This document shows, piece by piece, positions 1 to 8,447 of a stretch of DNA of 64,000 nucleotides. The notes under the pieces are model-generated. The model made no database searches and was not told the DNA's origin. It saw only the letters and a program-made list of their open reading frames with translations. Within the stretch, counting starts at the first letter, position 1. Every line of letters starts with the position of its first letter. The translations under genes and the position numbers were made by a program. Source of the stretch: Halapricum hydrolyticum (GTDB lineage: Archaea > Halobacteriota > Halobacteria > Halobacteriales > Haloarculaceae); the NCBI RefSeq assembly GCF_025517535.1, contig NZ_JAOPKC010000011.1, positions 1-64,000 of the forward strand. The letters run 5' to 3'.

Positions 1-201
1 CGTGACGTCGGTGTTGACGTAGACGGCCTCTCCACCGTCGCTCTCGATCTGTTCGACCGTGTCCTGTCCGCCCTCGTCGTCGACGTCGGCGACGACGACT
101 GACGCGCCGTGTTCGGCAAACTGGACGGCTGTCTCGCGCCCGATCCCCGATGCGCCGCCGGTGACGGCGACCACGCGGTCCTCGAAGTCAAAGTGATGCA
201 T
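1..201 (-). CDS. SDR-family oxidoreductase, N-terminal part (runs off the window)
   Basis: Only the first 67 codons are present, read on the minus strand from the ATG at 199-201. They hold a beta-strand followed by the TGGASGIG nucleotide-binding motif (about residues 14-21) and, after the second strand, an Asp-rich VVVADVDDEG segment. This is the NAD(P)(H) Rossmann start of a classical short-chain dehydrogenase/reductase. An Asp at the end of strand 2 usually indicates NAD rather than NADP. The Tyr-x-x-x-Lys catalytic site lies outside the window, so the substrate cannot be named. Confidence 0.85.
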   Translation of the reverse strand, partial: MHHFDFEDRVVAVTGGASGIGRETAVQFAEHGASVVVADVDDEGGQDTVEQIESDGGEAVYVNTDVT

Positions 202-313
202 TGCGTGTCCATCAACGGCCGAGTCGCTCTTATAGTTCAGGGGCCGGAATAGTCTGACAACACGACGAATCGATCCCCCAACATTATTCACAGATGATTG
301 TGTACCGCCGACC

Positions 314-550
314 ATGGCCGAACTCAGTGATGGACAGTTGTTCGAGTCGGACAAGCACGGCCGCCAGCGGTCGGTCGTTTTCGCGATCGTCCTTGCGACG
401 GGTTTCCTGGCTGTCGTCGCGGGTGTAGCGACGTTGATGGCAGAGGCCAACATCGCCGTCGCAGTGGGACTGCTCGCAGTCGGGGCTGCGCTACTCGCCG
501 TCGCGGGCGCGATCGCGATCGGGGAACTCGACGCGTACCTCTTCGAGTGA
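314..550 (+). CDS. Small two-helix membrane protein, haloarchaeal hypothetical
   Basis: A 78-residue protein with a short charged N-terminus (about 25 residues) and two hydrophobic helices at about 27-45 and 47-68, joined by a short turn. It ends in an acidic tail. Small proteins of this layout are common single genes in haloarchaea and have no assigned role. It is transcribed divergently from the SDR gene. An AT-rich stretch about 25-30 bp before the ATG could be a TATA element for a leaderless transcript. Function unknown. Confidence 0.7.
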   Translation: MAELSDGQLFESDKHGRQRSVVFAIVLATGFLAVVAGVATLMAEANIAVAVGLLAVGAALLAVAGAIAIGELDAYLFE

Positions 551-692
551 TACGGATTATTGTAACGGTTTACCGCTCCGATCGCCCCACTTCGGGCGGT
601 CGATACGGAACAGACGTACAATCATCCGTATGAGGAGCGCGACCGATTGCGAGACCAACCTGAAGCCGAACGGAGATTTCTGCGGCGAGGTC

Positions 693-2027
693 TCACAGCA
701 CGCGCTTGTAGGCTTCCAGCGCCTGTTCGACGTCGTCAGCGGTGTGTGCAGCAGAGACGAACTGCGATTCGAACTGGTTGGGCGTCAGGAAAATCCCCTC
801 GTCTTTCATCGCGGGCCAGAACAGGCGCTCCCAGCGTTCGGTCTCGGCGCGATCGACGTCCGCGCCGTTTTTCGGACAGTGCTCGTAGCGCGGACAGGTC
901 GGGTCCTGGGTGCAGCCACTTTCGCAGTGTTCCTCGCCGAACGCGCCGTCGCGAGTGAAGATCACCTTGAACATCGAATCGGTCCCGACGACTGTGTAGC
1001 TCGGTGCCTGATCCTCGAGGATGTCGGCGATCCCGGAGCGCAGCCGCTCGCCCAGATCGTTGACATAGTCGTACACGTCGTTTTCGGCGGCGTACCGCAG
1101 CGTTTCGAGGCCGGCAGCCATCGTCACGGGGTGACCCGAAAACGTCCCCGACTGGAACACGTCGCCGGCGGGCGTGAAGTGTTCGACGATCTCGCTTTTC
1201 CCGCCGATCGCGCCGACCGGGAAGCCGCCGCCGACGATCTTACCGAACGTCGTGATGTCGGGGTCGATTCCGAACTTCCCCTGGGCACACTGGAGGCCGC
1301 CGACGCGGAAGCCGGTGATGACCTCGTCGAAGATCAGCAGCGCGCCGTACTGGTCGGTCAACTCGCGTAACGTCTGGTGGTAGCCCTCGACAGGGTGGAC
1401 AATGCCGTGGTTGCCCAGGATCGGTTCGGTGAGCACCGCGGCGATGTCCTCGCCGTGTTCCTCGAAGACCTCGTGGATGGCAGTCTCGTCGTTGAACGGG
1501 ACAGTCAGGGTGTGTTCGGCAAAGCTCTCGGGGATGCCCGGACTGGAAGGGGCAGTGTCGTCGCGTTCGCCGTCGACCAGCGTCGATTCCTGGGCGCCGT
1601 GATAGCTCCCCTCCATGATGACGATCTTATCGCGGCCGGTGTAGCCGCGGGCGAGACGGACGGCCGAGACAGTCGCCTCGGTCCCGCTGTTGACGAACCG
1701 AACCATCTCGACGCTGGGGACGTGCCGAGCGACGAACTCCGCGAGTTCGACCTCGACTTCGGTGGGTGCGCCGTACATCGGCCCCTCGCTGGCCCGCTGC
1801 TGGACCGCAGCCTGTACCGGTTCGGGGAGGTCGTGGCCGAGCAGGAGCGGGCCGTAGCCCATCACGAAGTCGATGTAGCGGTTGCCGTCGGCGTCGATCA
1901 CGTGGCCGCCGTCGCCCTTCTGGACGAAGAATGGGTAGGGGCGAGTCGCCCGGACCGAGGAGTTGACCCCGCCGGGCATGACCGACAGTGCACGGTCGTA
2001 CAGGTCGCGTGACTCGTCGTGGTTCAT
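693..2027 (-). CDS. hemL: Glutamate-1-semialdehyde 2,1-aminomutase
   Basis: A full-length 444-residue class III PLP aminotransferase-fold protein. It converts glutamate-1-semialdehyde to 5-aminolevulinate, the C5-route precursor of heme, siroheme and cobalamin. The PLP-contacting FDEVITGFR segment lies at 233-241 and the Schiff-base lysine is K263 in the TFGKIVGGGFP motif. GSGTEA-type phosphate binding is seen as NSGTEAT near 113-119. Compared with bacterial HemL there is a Cys-rich stretch at about 368-384 (Cys 368, 372, 378, 384) that could bind a metal. The gene stands alone and the next gene downstream is unrelated. Confidence 0.97.
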   Translation of the reverse strand: MNHDESRDLYDRALSVMPGGVNSSVRATRPYPFFVQKGDGGHVIDADGNRYIDFVMGYGPLLLGHDLPEPVQAAVQQRASEGPMYGAPTEVEVELAEFVARHVPSVEMVRFVNSGTEATVSAVRLARGYTGRDKIVIMEGSYHGAQESTLVDGERDDTAPSSPGIPESFAEHTLTVPFNDETAIHEVFEEHGEDIAAVLTEPILGNHGIVHPVEGYHQTLRELTDQYGALLIFDEVITGFRVGGLQCAQGKFGIDPDITTFGKIVGGGFPVGAIGGKSEIVEHFTPAGDVFQSGTFSGHPVTMAAGLETLRYAAENDVYDYVNDLGERLRSGIADILEDQAPSYTVVGTDSMFKVIFTRDGAFGEEHCESGCTQDPTCPRYEHCPKNGADVDRAETERWERLFWPAMKDEGIFLTPNQFESQFVSAAHTADDVEQALEAYKRVL

Positions 2028-2058
2028 GGAGGGTGGTTCGGACCAGAGTGGAAAGAAG

Positions 2059-2208
2059 GTGACGACGGCCGGCTCACGAGCGGTCTCGTCCGCGAGTAGC
2101 TCAGCCGGGAGTCATGAGGTGACGACGGCCGGCTCGCGAGTACTCTCGTGTGCGAGTTGTCCAGCCGGGAGTCATGAGGTGACGACGGCCGACTCGCGAG
2201 CGGTCCGG
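2059..2208. repeat. Tandem repeat, 60-bp period, about 2.5 copies
   Basis: The unit begins gtgacgacggccggctc and recurs at 2059, 2119 and 2179, exactly 60 bp apart, with a few substitutions between copies. The array fills the space between the start of hemL and the stop of the Lrp-type gene. The last copy ends just short of that stop codon. The units are not separated by unique spacers, so it is not a CRISPR. Confidence 0.9.
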
Positions 2209-2209
2209 A

Positions 2210-2695
2210 TCAGGGGAGTTCCCCGTCGGGGACAGTCGGCTCGAACTCCCGGAGCACGTCCCGCACGACAGTGACGGTCAGCGAGCGGACGGCGTCGTCG
2301 GTCAGCAGTTCGGTGGCGACCGTATTGAGCGCGTCAGTGTCGCCGAACTTCCCGATCGCGACGGCGTCGTCACCACCGGTCACCGCGTAGAGCGCGACGA
2401 ACCGCAGGTCGTCCCGGAGGCGGTCGAGCGCCGAATCGTCGGCGACCGACAGCCGGAACAGGGCCGTCACGTCGTATCCTAGCGCCCCGTAGTCGAGGCG
2501 GGTCGTGTAGCCGTCGATCACACCGGCATCTTCGAGACGGGTGAGCTTCGCTTCGACGCGATCGGCCGCGATCCCCGTCTCGACAGCGATCGTCTCGGCG
2601 TCGGTCCGGGCGTCGCGGATCCGTGCCTCCAGCACCGCCCGGTCGTCGTCGTCCAGCTCCGACAGTCCATCGGCGTCGACGTCGGTCGATGTCAT
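2210..2695 (-). CDS. Lrp/AsnC-family transcriptional regulator
   Basis: A 161-residue protein. Residues about 12-65 form a winged helix-turn-helix with the typical 'LDDDDRAVLEARIRDAR' opening and a recognition helix followed by GVIDGYTTRLD. Residues about 70-155 form the RAM (amino-acid/effector binding) domain. The start is set at the ATG at 2695. A longer open frame exists upstream, but it overlaps glnK and lacks family similarity. The gene follows glnK on the same strand with 25 bp between them. Placement behind amt-glnK suggests a link to nitrogen or amino-acid control (inference). Confidence 0.85.
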   Translation of the reverse strand: MTSTDVDADGLSELDDDDRAVLEARIRDARTDAETIAVETGIAADRVEAKLTRLEDAGVIDGYTTRLDYGALGYDVTALFRLSVADDSALDRLRDDLRFVALYAVTGGDDAVAIGKFGDTDALNTVATELLTDDAVRSLTVTVVRDVLREFEPTVPDGELP

Positions 2696-2720
2696 GGTCA
2701 CGGCCCCGTCACTCGGTCGA

Positions 2721-3074
2721 TCAGACGGCCTCGGGGCCTTCCTTGCCGGTTCGGATCTGGACGGCGCTCTCGACGGGCATGACGAAGATCTTCCCGTCGC
2801 CTTTCTCGCCGGTGTGCGCACCGTCTTTGATCGCCTCGACGACGTCCTCGACGGGCGTGTCGGCGACGACGCACTCGATTTTGACCTTCTGGTGGAGATC
2901 AACGACGTACTCCTCGCCGCGCCACTGGCCTTTCTTCGCGGGCTGGGAGCCACGACCCGAGACGTTCGTGACCGTCAGCGAGGGCGCGCCAGCCTCGACC
3001 AGCGCCTTCTTGACGTCTCCGAGTTTGTCGGGCCGGATCATCGCGACGACCATCTTGATGTCAGTGTCGCTCAT
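2721..3074 (-). CDS. glnK: Nitrogen regulatory protein PII (GlnK type)
   Basis: A 117-residue PII protein. It begins with the MVVAMIRPDKLGDVKKAL strand-helix unit. The T-loop includes the RGEEYVVDLH region (Tyr about 53), followed by the VKIECVVAD strand. The B-loop TGEKGDGKIFV ligates ATP/2-oxoglutarate near residues 88-98. PII of the GlnK type plugs the ammonium channel when cells are nitrogen-replete. The gene overlaps the end of amt by 4 bp (ATGA), so the two are translationally coupled, which supports the GlnK assignment. Confidence 0.97.
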   Translation of the reverse strand: MSDTDIKMVVAMIRPDKLGDVKKALVEAGAPSLTVTNVSGRGSQPAKKGQWRGEEYVVDLHQKVKIECVVADTPVEDVVEAIKDGAHTGEKGDGKIFVMPVESAVQIRTGKEGPEAV

Positions 3075-4408
3075 TCGGAATCACCTCGCGTGGTGCAGCG
3101 GACCCCACCGTCGGTTCGGACGCGGCCGCCGTCAGCGACAACGCCTTCCTCGTCACCGAACTCGGGGTAGGTGTCGACGCCGTGCTCGGAGATGTCCAGT
3201 CCGTCACGCTCGTGTTCGGGCGTGACCCGGGCCTGACCGGCCGCCTTCAGGGCGTACCAGACGACTGCCGTGGCACCGACCGTCCAGGCCGCGATCACGA
3301 CGACGCCGAGCAGCTGCGTGAGTGCCGCTTCAGCGAGCGGAACGCCCAGATCGTAGTGGACGAACGGAAACGCGAGCGTGCCGATGATCCCGGCACTGCC
3401 GTGGACCGGGAAGACGGCACACACGTCGTCGATTTTCATGCGTTTCTCGACGAAGCTGAAGACGATCGGAAGCTGTGCGCCTGCGATTCCGCCGATCAGG
3501 AGCGCACCGAGGTAGTGGGTGGTGTCAGGGATGGCCGTGATGCCGACGAGGCCAGCAAGCAGGCCGTTCGCGACGTACAGCGTGTCGACCTTGCCGGTCC
3601 TGAGCCAGGCGACCAGTCCGGCGCCCATCGCGCCGGCGGCCATGGCGATCGTCGTTCCCATCGCGACTCGTCCCAGCACTGCGCCGTTGAACGCCATCAG
3701 TCCCGCTTCAGTCTCGTACATCGCCGCGGCCGTCCCAACGTTGAATCCGTACCAGCCGAAGGCCAACATCAACGTCCCGAGGACGGCGAAGGTCAGCGAG
3801 TGGCCGGGGATGACGTTGGCCGACCCGTCAGCGTTGTAGCGATCCATGCGCGGTCCGAGGATCCACGCCGCAGTGAGGCCAGCGATGCCGCCCATCCCGT
3901 GGACGATCATCCCGCCGGCGAAGTCGTGGAACACGGCGTCGCCGACCTGGATGTACGCGCCCGCCCAGGTGATCCCCGTGACGACAGGGTAGATGATCGC
4001 CGCCAGCAGGAACGTGTACGTGACGTATGCGCGTAGTCTCGCCCGGCCAGCGACCGCCCCGGAGACGATCGTCGCCGCCGTCATGGCGAAAACCGCGCCG
4101 TACAGCCAGCCGATGTATCCGCTGGGGTCGTCAGCGAGGTACGGCAACGACTCGGTGAACGGATCGCCGCCGACGAGCCCGGAGATTCCGACCCCGATGA
4201 AGAAAAACACCGTGACGCCGACGCTCCAGGTCAGCAAGTTCTTCGTCAACTGGTTAGCGACGTTCTTCGCCCGTACCTGACCTGCCTCCAGCATCGCGAA
4301 ACCGGCGTGCATGAAGAAGATCAGGAACGAGACCGTCAGAATCCACGTCTGGTTGACGGCATCAGTGATCGCGCTTGGTTCGACCTGTAGTGGTATTGCT
4401 TCGATCAT
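3071..4408 (-). CDS. amt: Ammonium transporter Amt
   Basis: A 445-residue polytopic membrane protein of the Amt/MEP/Rh family, which carries ammonium or ammonia across the membrane. About eleven hydrophobic helices are visible. Signature stretches include the DFAGGMIVHGMGGIAGL region (about residues 162-178, with the first pore His), GWYGFNVG near 218, and PVHGSAGIIGTLA, which holds the second pore His near 337. The cytoplasmic tail after about residue 405 is acidic and is the expected GlnK contact side. glnK follows with a 4-bp overlap. An AT-rich element about 25-30 bp upstream of the ATG looks like its promoter. Confidence 0.97.
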   Translation of the reverse strand: MIEAIPLQVEPSAITDAVNQTWILTVSFLIFFMHAGFAMLEAGQVRAKNVANQLTKNLLTWSVGVTVFFFIGVGISGLVGGDPFTESLPYLADDPSGYIGWLYGAVFAMTAATIVSGAVAGRARLRAYVTYTFLLAAIIYPVVTGITWAGAYIQVGDAVFHDFAGGMIVHGMGGIAGLTAAWILGPRMDRYNADGSANVIPGHSLTFAVLGTLMLAFGWYGFNVGTAAAMYETEAGLMAFNGAVLGRVAMGTTIAMAAGAMGAGLVAWLRTGKVDTLYVANGLLAGLVGITAIPDTTHYLGALLIGGIAGAQLPIVFSFVEKRMKIDDVCAVFPVHGSAGIIGTLAFPFVHYDLGVPLAEAALTQLLGVVVIAAWTVGATAVVWYALKAAGQARVTPEHERDGLDISEHGVDTYPEFGDEEGVVADGGRVRTDGGVRCTTRGDSE

Positions 4409-4854
4409 ATTTCAGTCTATATCGATTTTTGATTGTTCTTCGTCCAACTTCTCGACGATTCTTGCTACGTTCGTTTTGCGCTTCACGGGTGAGCCCATAG
4501 AAAGACTGGTACATAAGGATTGCCACCAAGATCGATAAAATTGAGAGGTGTTGGTAGACGATCGTCCAATATTGGGCAGAATAATATGTGTATAAGGGTA
4601 TCGGACGTCAATATCTCTACGGGTATTCCCGGGGAAATATGGACGTTTGTCAACCGGCGGCCGACTAGAATCTCCGATACGAGGGAGAATTTCGGTGCGC
4701 GCGCCCGTCCCAGCCAGTAATCTGGCGCAAATATTGCTGGTTCAGTATCTTATCTCGGTCCGATCAAATCTAATATTTTATCACAAACAGCAAGAACTGT
4801 GTATTCTGGGCGATGGAGCGGACACCACACCGCTGACGGACCAATCGGCGTAGA
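4409..4854. promoter_or_regulatory. AT-rich intergenic region upstream of amt
   Basis: About 446 bp between the amt start and the stop of the antiporter gene. It is clearly more AT-rich than the flanking genes. On the minus strand an 'atcgatatagac' stretch 14-25 bp before the amt ATG may contain the TATA element. Short open frames exist here (for example 4520-4720 and 4647-4853), but they have atypical composition and no recognisable motif. No RNA gene or repeat was recognised. Confidence 0.5.
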
Positions 4855-6750
4855 CTACCGTTCGGTTTCGCCCCGACAGAGCGCCATCCCCTCGCGGACT
4901 GCTTCGGTCCGGCCGAGCAGCGTGAGTCGGTCGCCCTTATGGATCGTGTAGTCTGCCGTCGGGACGACGGCCTCGCCGTCGCGGTAGACCAGTGCGATCA
5001 GACAGGAGTCCGGCAGTTCCGGTCCGATCTCCAGGACGGGACGATCGAACAGCGCCGGGTTCCTGAGTTCGACCTCCTGAACGTCCCCGACTCGATCGAG
5101 ATCGGTCATCCAGTGCGAGAGAGCAGGGCGCTCGATCTGGTTGTCGATCGCCCAGGCGATCGCCAGCGACGAGGAGATCGTCTGCACGCCCAGTTCCTCG
5201 AACGGTTCGACGTTGTCGGGGTTGTTCGCTCGCGCGATGACGTTCTCGACGTCGAACTTCGAGGACGCTAGCTGAGAGATCAGCAGGTTCGCGTCGTCGT
5301 CACCTGTCGCAGCGACGACGATCTTCGCAGCGTTCGCTCCAGCCGACCGGAGTACGTCGGTGTCAGTGCCGTCACCGTGTTCGACGGTGTAGCCTTGGTT
5401 GCGTGCCTGTTCGACGACTGTCTCGTCGCGTTCGAGCAGTACGACGTTCTCTCCGCGTTCTTCGAGGCGGTCGGCGAGCGCACGGCCCACTCTCCCGCCT
5501 CCGACGATGATGACTCGCATTGGTATCACGTCCAGGTATTCCGCGATGTACCGCGCCAGACCGCCCTCGAAGACGGCCGTCAGCAAGATAGCGAGGAACA
5601 CGACGCCGAGCAGCACGTTCGCGTCGTGGACGGCCCCCTGCGCCTGTAACTGGATGGCGAACAACGTGGCCACGGACGCCGGGATAATGCCGCGCGGACC
5701 GACGAACCCGACGAACAGTTTCTCGCTGACGGTAAATCGATCGCCGGCCAGCGAGACGAGCACCAGCAGCGGCCGGATCACCAGCGCGATCGCGGCCACG
5801 ACCAGCAACCCGGGCAATCCGACGTCGGCAAGCGCGTCCAGTTCCAGCAGCGCGGCGAGAATGATGAACACGAACGACAGGACCAGCAGCGTGACGTCGC
5901 CTTTGAAGTCCACGATGTCTTCCTCGTAGGGGACGTTGGCGTTCCCGAGCAGAAAGCCGGCCGTCGCGGCGGAAGCCACACCGGCTTCGCCGGCCAGGAA
6001 GTCCGCACCGGCGTACGCGACCAGCGCCCCGGCGAGCACGAGCAGCCGCGCGTTGCGCGGCGCGTCGCCGGGGGAGAGATCCACGTATCGCAGGAGGTAG
6101 TAGACGACGCCGGCGACGATCACGCCGACGAGCAGTCCCTGACCGAGACGTGCCGTGAACTCGGTGAAGATGTCGGCCGGCGTCTCGCCCTGGATGACGA
6201 TCACCTTGAAGACCACGACGGAGAGGATCGCCGCGGTCACGTCGTTGACGATCCCCTCCGTTTCGAGCGTGGCCGCCACCCGATCGCGAACGGGGACGAC
6301 CTGCAGGATCGGCGCGATCACGGTCGGGCCGGTCGCGACGAGCAGTGCCCCGATCAGAAACGAGATCCCCCAGCCGACCTCGGGATAGACCAGATGAACG
6401 GCCAGCGCCGTCCCGACCAGCGCGATCGCCGCGCCGACTGTGACCAGCCGGAATGACGCCGTCGGCGCCTCGCGGATCCGATCGATCTGCAGGTGGAATG
6501 CCCCCTCGAAGACGATAATCGCGACCGCGAGCCCGACGACCGCCGACAGGGTCTCCTCGCCGCCGAACGTCGACAGCGAAATGATCCGTGTGCCGAGGAT
6601 CAGCTCGGCGGCCGGGCCGAGCGCGAGCCCGGCGAAGATGTAGAAAATGATGCTCGGGAGCTGCAGCCGGGCAGAGAGCAACTGTGCGAGGACGCCCAGC
6701 GCGATGATGCCTGCAACGAGCGCGATCAGCGTTGCCGCTCCAGCACTCAT
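4855..6750 (-). CDS. Cation/proton antiporter (CPA family) with C-terminal TrkA-N and TrkA-C domains
   Basis: A 631-residue protein. Residues about 1-400 are a Na+/H+ or K+/H+ exchanger membrane domain with about a dozen helices. Residues about 415-535 are a TrkA-N/RCK Rossmann domain (VIIVGGGRVGRALADRL) and about 545-630 a TrkA-C ligand domain. This KefC-like layout indicates nucleotide-gated cation efflux at the cell membrane. The start is set at the ATG at 6750. A longer frame to 6858 would run through a non-coding direct repeat and lacks family similarity. It is divergent from the amylase gene. The ion transported is not determinable. Confidence 0.9.
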   Translation of the reverse strand: MSAGAATLIALVAGIIALGVLAQLLSARLQLPSIIFYIFAGLALGPAAELILGTRIISLSTFGGEETLSAVVGLAVAIIVFEGAFHLQIDRIREAPTASFRLVTVGAAIALVGTALAVHLVYPEVGWGISFLIGALLVATGPTVIAPILQVVPVRDRVAATLETEGIVNDVTAAILSVVVFKVIVIQGETPADIFTEFTARLGQGLLVGVIVAGVVYYLLRYVDLSPGDAPRNARLLVLAGALVAYAGADFLAGEAGVASAATAGFLLGNANVPYEEDIVDFKGDVTLLVLSFVFIILAALLELDALADVGLPGLLVVAAIALVIRPLLVLVSLAGDRFTVSEKLFVGFVGPRGIIPASVATLFAIQLQAQGAVHDANVLLGVVFLAILLTAVFEGGLARYIAEYLDVIPMRVIIVGGGRVGRALADRLEERGENVVLLERDETVVEQARNQGYTVEHGDGTDTDVLRSAGANAAKIVVAATGDDDANLLISQLASSKFDVENVIARANNPDNVEPFEELGVQTISSSLAIAWAIDNQIERPALSHWMTDLDRVGDVQEVELRNPALFDRPVLEIGPELPDSCLIALVYRDGEAVVPTADYTIHKGDRLTLLGRTEAVREGMALCRGETER

Positions 6751-6783
6751 CGGACACGCTCCATGGCGGGTTGTTTGCCGCCC

Positions 6784-6896
6784 TGGTACAAAAACGGGGC
6801 GAAACTGTCCCCCATCCCTGCCAGTCTCGAACTCCGCAGCCATCGCGTCGAAGCTCATGGTACAAAAACGGGGCGAAACTGTCCCCCATCCCTGCC
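6784..6896. repeat. Pair of 39-bp direct repeats, 74 bp apart
   Basis: The two perfect copies lie at 6784-6822 and 6858-6896 and share the core ggtacaaaaacggggcgaaa. Each contains a small inverted repeat (gggg, 9-nt loop, cccc). They sit in the spacer between the divergent antiporter and amylase genes, on the antiporter side. No protein-coding role is likely. Confidence 0.9.
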
Positions 6897-7080
6897 GTCT
6901 GGCCCTCGGCCCTCTTCCGGATATCGCGACGACGACCCGTGCGTGCTCGTTCCCTCAACTTGTCGTTGATCCTAGGAGAACGCGGCCCGGGCGCACAGAG
7001 AGAGCGACATTGCGTCAGACATCCGCACGACGCTATGCGGGTTTTTCCATCCGAATAAGTATAGATAATTGATGAAAGAC

Positions 7081-7086
7081 ATATAT
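7081..7086 (+). promoter_or_regulatory. Putative TATA element of the amylase gene
   Basis: The sequence atatat is centred about 24 bp before the ATG at 7107, the distance expected for a leaderless haloarchaeal transcript. The rest of the spacer 6751-7106 holds the 39-bp direct repeats and nothing else recognised. Confidence 0.5.
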
Positions 7087-7106
7087 GCCCCTCGGTACGT
7101 AGGTTG

Positions 7107-8441
7107 ATGACATACCCCGATATCCGCGCTCGGGGCACCAAACTCATGCACAGGGATAGACAGGGCACGGCAGTGTCGGACGAAGCGAGTGACTGGGACG
7201 CGGCGGACGCGGCGAGTCTCCCCGTCAGCGCCCCGCTCGTCGACGAGCGGACTCCAACCACGGGCGAACCCGTCGGGCTCCAGTATTTCGACTACGACGA
7301 TGATCTGGGACCGGACGGCGACCACTGGAACCGGATCGCCAGCGAGGCCGATCGCATCGCTCGCGCGGGCTACAGCGCCGTGTGGGTCCAGCCGCCGATG
7401 GAGCCGAACACGCCCGACAGCAACGGGTACAACCCCCGGGATCACCTCACCTGGGACTCGCCGCTCGGCACCGAAAACGAGTTCGAGGAGATGGTCGAGC
7501 AACTCGCCAGCGTCCAGACCGGCGAGGTCGAGGTCTACATCGACGCGATCGTCAACCACACGGCCACGGACGCTCCGGGCGACGACACCTACGCACACCT
7601 CGACGATCCCGACTACTACCACCACCCCCACGAGGGCGGTCGGACAACGATGCAACTGTTCGATCTGTGGGACCTCGATCAGACGAACCCCGAGGTTACC
7701 CGCCATCTCCGGGCGTACGTCGAGAAGATCGCCCAGACCGGCTGTGCCGGGGTTCGCTGGGACGCAGCCAAGCACGTCCCGATGTGGTACTTCGAGGAGT
7801 TCCTCAACGAGTGGGCCGACCAGCACGACTTCTTCCGGGTCGGCGAGGTCTTCGACGGCGATACCGACTTCCTGCAGGCCTACACCGACACGGGAATGCG
7901 CGCGTTCGACTACCCGCTCTTTTTCACGATGCACGATGCCTTCCACGAGGGCGGCGACTTCCGCTGGCTGGAGGGGACACTCCAGCACGAGGACTCGTTG
8001 CTCGGGCGCGACCCCGATCGTGCCGTGACCTTTGTCGCCAACCACGACGAGGGGCCACCACAACTCTCACGGCTGGCGTATGCGTTCATCCTCACGGCAC
8101 CCGGCTACCCGTTCGTCTACAGCAACCACGCCACGGCCGAGGGCATCGAGTACGACGCCGAGTGGCTGTCGAATCTCGTCTGGATCAAGCGCACGCTCGC
8201 CAGCGGTGAGCAGTTCATCAGACACGCCGATCGGGACCTGTTCGTCCACGAGCGCTACCGGAACCTCCTGACGGGGATCAACAAGGCCGACTGTCCGCGT
8301 ACGGAGTGGGTCTACACCGGCTGGGAGGAAACCACGCTGAAAGACTACACTGAAACCGGGAAAGACATCCAGACCGACGAGGACGGCTGGGTCGAGCTGA
8401 CTGTTCCGGCGAAGGGCTGGGTCTGTTACGCACCTGCGTGA
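7107..8441 (+). CDS. GH13 alpha-amylase family glycoside hydrolase
   Basis: A 444-residue protein with a (beta/alpha)8 amylase barrel. Conserved regions in order are DAIVNH (about 146-151), GVRWDAAKH with the nucleophile Asp near 219, FRVGEVFDGD with the acid/base Glu near 247, and FVANHDEG with the transition-state Asp near 314. No signal peptide or Tat motif is present, so it probably acts on internal or imported maltodextrins rather than outside the cell. The ATG at 7107 fits a TATA element at 7081-7086. A downstream ATG at 7146 is an alternative start. Exact product specificity is unknown. Confidence 0.9.
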   Translation: MTYPDIRARGTKLMHRDRQGTAVSDEASDWDAADAASLPVSAPLVDERTPTTGEPVGLQYFDYDDDLGPDGDHWNRIASEADRIARAGYSAVWVQPPMEPNTPDSNGYNPRDHLTWDSPLGTENEFEEMVEQLASVQTGEVEVYIDAIVNHTATDAPGDDTYAHLDDPDYYHHPHEGGRTTMQLFDLWDLDQTNPEVTRHLRAYVEKIAQTGCAGVRWDAAKHVPMWYFEEFLNEWADQHDFFRVGEVFDGDTDFLQAYTDTGMRAFDYPLFFTMHDAFHEGGDFRWLEGTLQHEDSLLGRDPDRAVTFVANHDEGPPQLSRLAYAFILTAPGYPFVYSNHATAEGIEYDAEWLSNLVWIKRTLASGEQFIRHADRDLFVHERYRNLLTGINKADCPRTEWVYTGWEETTLKDYTETGKDIQTDEDGWVELTVPAKGWVCYAPA

Positions 8442-8447
8442 AGCGCG

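Noticed and set aside
630..1370. 246-codon plus-strand open frame
   Set aside because: It is antisense to hemL, and its translation has random composition without motifs. High G+C codon use keeps the opposite strand open.
2059..2208. Tandem repeat as a CRISPR array
   Set aside because: The copies abut each other with no unique spacers of constant length, and no cas gene is nearby. The same applies to the arrays at 25444 and 50547.
4520..4853. Short open frames in the amt upstream region
   Set aside because: They are 66-68 codons long, of mixed composition, without a matching start context or conserved pattern.
5372..7261. Very long minus-strand open frame (629 codons) over the antiporter gene
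   Set aside because: It is shifted by one base from the antiporter frame; its translation is Arg-rich and without motifs. The antiporter frame has clear domain structure.
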